A DNA stretch of 64,000 bases, from the NCBI RefSeq assembly GCF_901709675.1, contig NC_051090.1, forward strand, positions 7,023,842 to 7,087,841, written 5' to 3'. Source of the DNA: Syngnathus acus. Its lineage: Eukaryota; Chordata; Actinopteri; Syngnathiformes; Syngnathidae. Below the pieces are notes generated by a model. It was not told the DNA's origin. It saw only the letters and a list, made by a program, of their open reading frames with translations, and ran no database searches. The translations under genes and the position numbers were made by a program. This document shows, in pieces, positions 61,201 to 64,000 of the stretch (positions are counted from its first letter, which is position 1; each line of letters begins with the position of its first letter).

Positions 61201-64000
61201 GCAAATGTCACTTGAAATTATGTCATGTGCACTAGTCATTCTTTCACCTCTGTTTCTCTCCCTTCCTTGACCCCTCCCCCTTTGGTTCATCCTGATCTCC
61301 CATTCCTCCCCCCTCCCTCGCTGTTTCCGTAGTCGGATACAGAGTTCTGGGATAAGATGCAAGCAGAGTGGGAGGAACTGGCTCGGCGAAACTGGCTGAC
61401 GGAGAATGAGCAAGCCCAGATTCCCTCCACGGTCTCTCCTCATGAGAAGGTCAATATTGTCTCTGATTTGTAGTCAGGCTCAGATCAATAAGTGTAGGAA
61501 ATATGACATTTTTTTATTATTAATACTGACAGATTAAATAAGCAGTGAGGAATTTTCCACTAGAGGTTTTTGCATTTATTGCGACATTAATATAATCATT
61601 TGCGCAAGCAATTAAGTTTGCAATAAAGTATGCACATAATTCATAACAATAGAAGTTTGTGCAAAGGGGGTCCAAAATGATTTTTTATGCCGTCTATTCA
61701 TCAAAAATTTCTGTTTGCTTCTGTTTGAAGAGAAACACATTGGAATTTATTCATGGAAATTGTTTGTGTTGAATAGATCATTACCTTGGCTTGCAGAACC
61801 TCAACTTTCCGTTTCTGGTTTTCAAATCACCTCATTACAATGTTTTTTAACCTGTGTGCGCTTTCCTCTACACACAAGTGAACATTTGAGACTTGAAGTT
61901 TCCGAGAAAAACAGAGTAGAAGAAAAAAAACTGTGCTGCATAATTTGTAAACATCACCTTTTGCTATCCTTTGGAATATTTGTGCAGTCTTTGACAAGGT
62001 AAAAAAAACATATTTGTAACCTCACATTTGAACTAAAAATGGATGCGGCATGCCTCACTATGAAATGGTAGAACTATATAAACTTTTCTAATCAACAATG
62101 AAAGATAAGGGTCATGAGGAAAAAAGTGATTTCTTCTTGTCTGTGATTTCTGTGGGCAAAAGTTTTCAACAGAAGTTTACACAACTGAATCTTACTGTGT
62201 TCCTCAATCCAATCATTATGCTGCATATTCCAAAACGCCACCTTAGCATCTGTGTCGTATAAATAATACAAGCGAATATGTTTCTCGGCACAGCTCATCA
62301 CCCATGAGTTGACCTTCCCATACGGGGAAGTCTTTAGAGAGCCGACTTGCGGGACCTCCTGATTGATCCCAGCGCAGAGCAAGTTCTTTCAAAGTCGTCT
62401 TGCTCTGAGGCAGCCGTAAACACGCTGGGGTAATCACAGTTGGAAAATTCAAAGTTTAACATTTAAAGAGAACGGGGGGAAAAAAACCTCAAGGAGCCCA
62501 GTCCGCCATGTGTTAACGATCGATTCCTTGCATCCGAGGGTCACTGACGTCACCACTGAACTTGTTTTCTGTTTTTTTGTTTTTGCTGACAGGGTTACTA
62601 CTTCCACACAGATAATCCCTATAAGGACTTGCCTAATGCGTTTGATGAGGGGTTGAAGAAGTCTCGAGAAGGAGACTTGCCAAATGCGGTGCTTATGCTG
62701 GAAGCGGCTGTCTTGCAAGACCCTCACGATTCCGAGGTGAATGCAGTCATGAAAGCACGCACTGAGGCTGAACGATTTTGAGAAATAATGAAATAATCTA
62801 TCGTATTTATGCTTTACAATGATGATTGCACAGGTCAACTGGACTGTGGCAAGTGCCAACAAAAAGCGCCGACTCGTGCTGAGAGAAACCATAAAGAAAA
62901 AAAAGCCTCAGTGGCAACCAGCTGTGCGAGGCAGATTTTGTTCTCAGAGGACACGGGCTTGAACGCTGATTGCCTAGAATTTCCTCCACCTTCTTGAATT
63001 GTTTACTGTAACAAAAAGGCCTACCGTATTTTCCGGACTATTAGGCGCACCTAAAAACCTAACATTTTCTCAAAAGCCGACAGTGCGCCTTATAGTCCGG
63101 TGCGCCTTATATATGGACCAAATTCCTAAATTTAAACTGGCCCCAAGCATTGTGACATGAAATCAATCATAAGTCGAGACTCAAGACTATGAATCATGAA
63201 TCAAAAAGACTATGGATAATTATTTTGTGATTATAAAGTAATTTGTTGCGTCTGAAGTTGAAATAAAAAAGATAAAATGGAGAATGATTTGATTTGGATT
63301 AAAAATCTGACGTGATGCATTAATGGTGCGCCTTATAGTCCGGTGCGGTAACTTGCCTGTACTGACAATTTCCATTTGACCAGTGAGGAAAATCTTTGGT
63401 CATTTCATTTTATTCGCCTTCTTCTTTTCATATAGTCAGGAGTGACCTCTTTGCAGGTTGAAAGAGCAAAGCCTTTGCATAAAGCCCTTTTGGTATCCCC
63501 AAGAATATACAGAAATGTGCCAATTTTTACAGAGGAAGGATAATCCCTCTGTGTATGGAACTAATACGATTCCAAAATTCCACCTGGGGTGCTTAGTCGC
63601 TCGTTGCCTCACTCCAAAGACCTCTGAGAAATTATTTCTCTCCTTATTTAAGACAGCAGGACCAAAAAAAAAAAGACATGCGCAGAGATTAGTTTTAGTA
63701 TTAACTGATTATAACATGAGGTTTTACAGAGAGAATTTTATAATCTCACTTTATGGATTTAAAATTAATCAGTCTGCCCTCTAGTGTTTATTTGGGAAAC
63801 TTACTGTACATATTTTACATATAGCACGTATTCAAAGTTTGTATCTAATTAAAGTTTTTGGGGCAGAATGACAAAGTATTGGTAGACTTTAGGGTTCTCC
63901 TCATTATTATATTCTCTCCTTATTGCTTCTCTGCAGGCTTGGCAAGTGCTCGGGACCACTCAGGCCGAAAATGAGAATGAGCAGGCAGCGATTGTCTCCC
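25532..64000 (+). CDS. pex5l: PEX5-like protein (TRIP8b), 5' part, ten exons, runs off the window
   Basis: TRIP8b is a cytosolic, mainly neuronal auxiliary subunit of HCN pacemaker channels. Its central segment binds the cyclic-nucleotide-binding domain and its TPR domain binds the channel C-terminus. The exons are 25532-25552, 51353-51464, 54408-54605, 54941-55064, 55664-55757, 55968-55997 (microexon, tentative), 57353-57448, 61333-61449, 62593-62736 and 63937-64000. All phases join, giving 1000 nt or 333 codons plus one base. The start MYQGHLQ matches the human MYQGHMQ isoform. The segments EQQESRPLLSPSIDDFLCET, LDLLDLSEP, ARLTKDQRWGSALLSRHQSL, EFWDKMQAEWEELARRNW and GYYFHTDNPYKD match human PEX5L closely. 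The last two exons begin the TPR region. Optional human exons between MYQGHMQ and LVNEQQ were not found in the 25.8-kb first intron, so the derived form is a short-N-terminus isoform; they may exist but be unrecognised. The remaining TPR exons lie beyond 64000. Confidence 0.95.
25553..30175 (+). other. pex5l intron 1, left part
   Basis: This part of the intron has no exon I can recognise. A short fragment at 28463-28485 (GTGTCCCAATACTTTTGTCA) is the terminus of a dispersed DNA element also seen near 33691. The open frames here (for example 26161-26514) have no family features. Confidence 0.45.
30176..30427 (-). mobile_element. degenerate LINE reverse-transcriptase fragment
   Basis: The minus strand encodes SGVPQGSILGLLLFSLNLLP followed by HGLSF, the palm-domain motif of L2/CR1-type LINE reverse transcriptases (GVPQGSILGP...). 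The catalytic YADD that should follow is lost (FPFFFPN in its place), and there is no longer frame, so it is a dead fragment. Confidence 0.75.
30428..33479 (+). other. pex5l intron 1, middle-left part
   Basis: This is AT-rich intronic sequence without recognised repeats or exons. Short open frames, such as 31176-31388 and 32487-32873 (minus), show no motifs. Confidence 0.4.
33480..33870. mobile_element. remnant of a dispersed DNA transposon
   Basis: The stretch containing CATCCCATGGGTGCTTAATG, GGATTGAGGTCAGTGCTCTC, CCTTGCTTTGTGCCTTGGGT and TGTCCCAAGACTTTTGCCCA resembles a repeat family I recognise in many fish genomes, of DNA-transposon type. The TGTCCCAA(T/G)ACTTTTG terminus is shared with 28463. 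Class and length are uncertain and coding potential is lost. Confidence 0.5.
34435..34458. repeat. poly-C tract (24 nt)
   Basis: This is an uninterrupted run of 24 C in the first pex5l intron. Long C/G homopolymers are rare compared with A/T, and this one may be polymorphic or prone to sequencing error. Confidence 0.9.
34824..34859. repeat. (CA)n microsatellite, about 18 units
   Basis: Perfect alternating AC run ending in ATACATA. Confidence 0.95.
35780..35900. repeat. GC-rich interspersed-repeat-like patch in pex5l intron 1
   Basis: This is a local GC-rich island with CGGAGCACGGGCGGGTTAGA, GGCGATTTCGAAGATGCACG and a run of GGGGGG. It is unlike the surrounding intron and loosely resembles the patch at 20740-20880. 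Probably a decayed dispersed repeat; class unknown. Confidence 0.3.
35901..44048 (+). other. pex5l intron 1, central part
   Basis: Eight kilobases with homopolymer runs (A at 37451-37466, 38108-38120 and 38344-38358; T at about 39506-39523) and a compositionally distinct, more balanced stretch at about 38640-39480. No exon is recognised. A GGTATAGAAAATGGATGGAT tail at 43992-44011 is typical of dispersed fish retroposon 3' ends. Confidence 0.4.
44049..44433. mobile_element. TACCGTATTTTCCGCACTAT inverted-repeat element
   Basis: The left end TACCGTATTTTCCGCACTAT is mirrored by ATAGTGCGGAAAATGCGGTA on the right. Internal GGTGCGCCTTATAATCCG units recur several times. A 26-nt segment (starting ATTAACGTTTGAGCAACGTT) is directly duplicated inside, near 44211 and 44291. 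Non-coding, 385 bp. Confidence 0.88.
46170..46202. repeat. (CA)n microsatellite, about 16 units
   Basis: Perfect CA run followed by CCCCC. Confidence 0.95.
48371..48408. repeat. perfect 14-bp inverted repeat with 10-nt spacer
   Basis: GAGAATCGTGATTA and its exact reverse complement TAATCACGATTCTC flank ATGAAGAAGC. No transposon-like body is seen, so it may be a stem-loop or a paired homeodomain-type site. It lies in the first pex5l intron. Confidence 0.85.
51353..51464 (+). CDS. pex5l: pex5l exon LVSEQQESRPLL
   Basis: The acceptor TTTTGTCCTTCCAG is followed by 37 codons (LVSEQQESRPLLSPSIDDFL and onward to SNTA) plus one base, then the donor GTACAA. The sequence is nearly identical to the human counterpart through RPLLSPSIDDFLCETK. 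It starts in phase 0 and so joins directly to the MYQGHLQ exon. Confidence 0.95.
51465..54407 (+). other. pex5l intron 2
   Basis: Intron with one inverted-repeat element (52779-53204). The rest is AT-rich without recognised features; the frame at 51880-52146 shows no motif. Confidence 0.6.
52779..53204. mobile_element. TACCGTATTTTCCGGACTAT inverted-repeat element (copy A)
   Basis: The left end TACCGTATTTTCCGGACTAT is matched by the right end ATAGTCTGGAAAATATGGTA, the reverse complement with two mismatches. AAGGCGCACCGGACTAT units are repeated three times at the left. The core (TAATCCAAATCATTCTCCAT and onward) is the reverse complement of the core at 63120-63330, so this and the later copy are one family in opposite orientation. 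Confidence 0.9.
54408..54605 (+). CDS. pex5l: pex5l exon VLSSTLDLLDLSEP
   Basis: The exon starts in phase 1 after TTGGCAG and encodes LDLLDLSEP, as in human (GLDLLDLSEP). A Lys/Ser/Arg-rich, probably disordered stretch (DKKSPRSSRSDKQKSPHRKK) and an acidic segment ending RASLDS follow. Donor GTATGG. The basic stretch is more divergent from human than the flanks. Confidence 0.92.
54606..54940 (+). other. pex5l intron 3
   Basis: Short intron of 335 nt with donor GTATGG and acceptor TTGAGTGCAG. Nothing else seen. Confidence 0.75.
54941..55064 (+). CDS. pex5l: pex5l exon LDKWEELNP...NEFLW
   Basis: The acceptor is TTGAGTGCAG. The exon encodes PLDKWEELNPNPERNG, then a basic Ser-rich segment, and ends NEFL plus two bases of Trp, matching human LEKWDDVKF...KELLW. 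Donor GTAAGC. Confidence 0.9.
55117..55620 (+). mobile_element. degenerate L2-like LINE remnant in pex5l intron 4
   Basis: One frame runs about 124 codons and retains eroded blocks of an L2/CR1-type reverse transcriptase C-terminal half. TGTGGTGTTCCGCAGGGGTC encodes the CGVPQG motif in another frame. The residue strings NLGLILDQALPW and SLDCLQFVQDFAAHP follow, corresponding to the NLGVIFDS and LQ.VQNAAAR blocks. Large internal deletions and frame changes show it is dead. An AATAAA lies near 55619. Confidence 0.7.
55664..55757 (+). CDS. pex5l: pex5l exon SIDSKTQLEP...LASQ
   Basis: The acceptor is TCTTTTCCAG. The first base completes the Trp codon. The exon then reads SIDSKTQLEPLNKN and ends ESALASQ in phase 0, with donor GTAAGTG. 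It corresponds in position and length to the human stretch between LLW and ARLTKEHRW. Confidence 0.88.
55968..55997 (+). CDS. pex5l: pex5l candidate 30-nt microexon (LNRQYISGRH)
   Basis: CTTCCATTTCAG is a good acceptor and GTAAGC a good donor. The 30 nt between them encode LNRQYISGRH with no stop, phase 0 at both ends, exactly between two phase-0 pex5l exons. I know of no equivalent in human PEX5L. It could be an alternatively included neuronal microexon or a chance splice-site pair. Confidence 0.5.
55998..57352 (+). other. pex5l intron after the microexon
   Basis: AT-rich intron with a GGCGGGGCGGGG patch near 57052. No repeat family or exon recognised. Confidence 0.5.
57353..57448 (+). CDS. 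pex5l: pex5l exon ARLTKDQRWGS
   Basis: The acceptor is GTGTGCGTGACAG. The exon holds 32 codons, ARLTKDQRWGSALLSRHQSL then EEEFERAKAAVE, and donor GTAGGC. It is almost identical to human and forms the first part of the conserved HCN-binding core. Confidence 0.96.
57545..57650. repeat. fragment of a dispersed fish repeat
   Basis: GATGTGGGAGGAAGCCAGAG, CCACGCAAGCACGG, CCGGAATCGAACCCAAACCT and CAGAACTGTGAGGCAGATGT occur in the order and spacing of a repeat I recognise from many fish introns. It includes a tRNA-B-box-like GAATCGAACCC but is not a tRNA gene. Confidence 0.6.
60340..60530 (+). mobile_element. SINE-like fragment with a tRNA-type B box
   Basis: GGTGGTGGGTTTGATTCCCG contains a Pol III B-box-like GGTTTGATTCC. 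Downstream, ACCCAATGCATTGGGTATAA and AACCCAACATTGG form small inverted repeats typical of dispersed fish sequences. A box A is not convincing and the borders are uncertain. Confidence 0.4.
61333..61449 (+). CDS. pex5l: pex5l exon SDTEFWDKMQAEWEE
   Basis: The exon holds 39 codons from SDTEFWDKMQAEWEELARRN to SPHEK, continuing the conserved core with its Trp-containing WDKM and EEWEEL-like motifs. The acceptor is TTTCCGTAG and the donor is the weak GTCAAT. Read-through at this donor would add VNIVSDL and then a stop. Confidence 0.95.
61450..62592 (+). other. pex5l intron before the GYYF exon
   Basis: This 1.1-kb intron with the weak donor GTCAAT has no recognised repeat or extra exon. Confidence 0.6.
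62593..62736 (+). CDS. pex5l: pex5l exon GYYFHTDNPYKD (start of TPR region)
   Basis: The exon holds 48 codons from GYYFHTDNPYKDLPNAFDEG to HDSE, in phase 0 on both sides, with acceptor TTTGCTGACAG and donor GTGAAT. It contains the first TPR helix pair (FDEGLKKSREGDLPNAVLML, EAAVLQDPHD), matching the human F..GL...EGDLP..ILFMEAAILQDP pattern. Confidence 0.96.
62737..63936 (+). other. pex5l intron before the AWQV exon
   Basis: This 1.2-kb intron contains the inverted-repeat element at 63022-63350. Nothing else recognised. Confidence 0.6.
63022..63350. mobile_element. TACCGTATTTTCCGGACTAT-type element (copy B, inverted relative to copy A)
   Basis: The left end TACCGTATTTTCCGGACTAT is intact, but the right end stops at GCCTTATAGTCCGGTGCGGT, lacking the outermost TIR bases, so it is 3'-truncated or rearranged. 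The core is the reverse complement of the core of the element at 52779-53204. Confidence 0.88.
63937..64000 (+). CDS. pex5l: pex5l exon AWQVLGTTQAENENEQAAI (partial)
   Basis: After TTCTCTGCAG the exon reads AWQVLGTTQAENENEQAAIV and is cut by the window edge. It matches human AWQFLGITQAENENEQAAIV in the TPR domain. Confidence 0.95.

Larger units (their letters stand above)
57449..61332 (+). other. pex5l intron between the ARLTK and SDTEF exons
   Basis: This 3.9-kb intron contains two repeat fragments (57545-57650 and 60340-60530). No exon was recognised in the remainder. A pyrimidine-rich tract at 61240-61330 leads into the acceptor. Confidence 0.55.

Overview
The window is animal nuclear DNA, most likely from a teleost fish. 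It carries vertebrate genes with short GT-AG introns, an AT-rich background with long CA microsatellites, and many short inverted-repeat DNA elements of kinds common in fish genomes. I cannot name the species. All recognised genes lie on the + strand. The human counterparts of all five genes lie on the long arm of chromosome 3 (PEX5L, UTS2B, GP5, LRRC15 and CPN2, from general knowledge), so the window appears to preserve a rearranged piece of one ancestral vertebrate chromosome.

Layout: (1) 1-2.5 kb has no recognised coding sequence. (2) 2.5-3.55 kb holds a complete five-exon prepro-urotensin-II-related peptide gene (urp/uts2b) ending in the hormone ACFWKYCV. (3) 3.6-5.5 kb is intergenic with two inverted-repeat elements. 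(4) 5.5-16.5 kb holds three tandem leucine-rich-repeat (LRR) membrane-protein genes, each with its coding region essentially in one exon behind a short 5' exon. They are a platelet glycoprotein V homologue (gp5), an LRRC15 homologue, and a third gene whose LRR domain resembles CPN2 but which ends in a long Thr-rich mucin-like stalk and a transmembrane helix. (5) 16.5-25 kb is gene-poor and repeat-bearing. (6) 25.0-64.0 kb is the 5' part of pex5l (TRIP8b), an HCN-channel auxiliary subunit of the PEX5 family. Its first coding exon encodes MYQGHLQ and is followed by a 25.8-kb intron and nine further exons, running into the first TPR exons and off the right edge.

The LRR cluster probably arose by old tandem duplication. 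gp5 would act in thrombocyte adhesion, lrrc15 in cell-matrix contact, and the third gene is a membrane-anchored LRR mucin of unknown role. urp encodes a secreted peptide hormone. pex5l acts inside neurons on HCN channel trafficking and gating.

The most interesting points are: two in-frame alternative splice donors directly upstream of the urotensin peptide exon, which would give two different mature hormones; the mucin/transmembrane architecture of the gene in the CPN2 position; a 30-nt in-frame microexon candidate in pex5l; and an in-frame upstream ATG for gp5 across its short intron.
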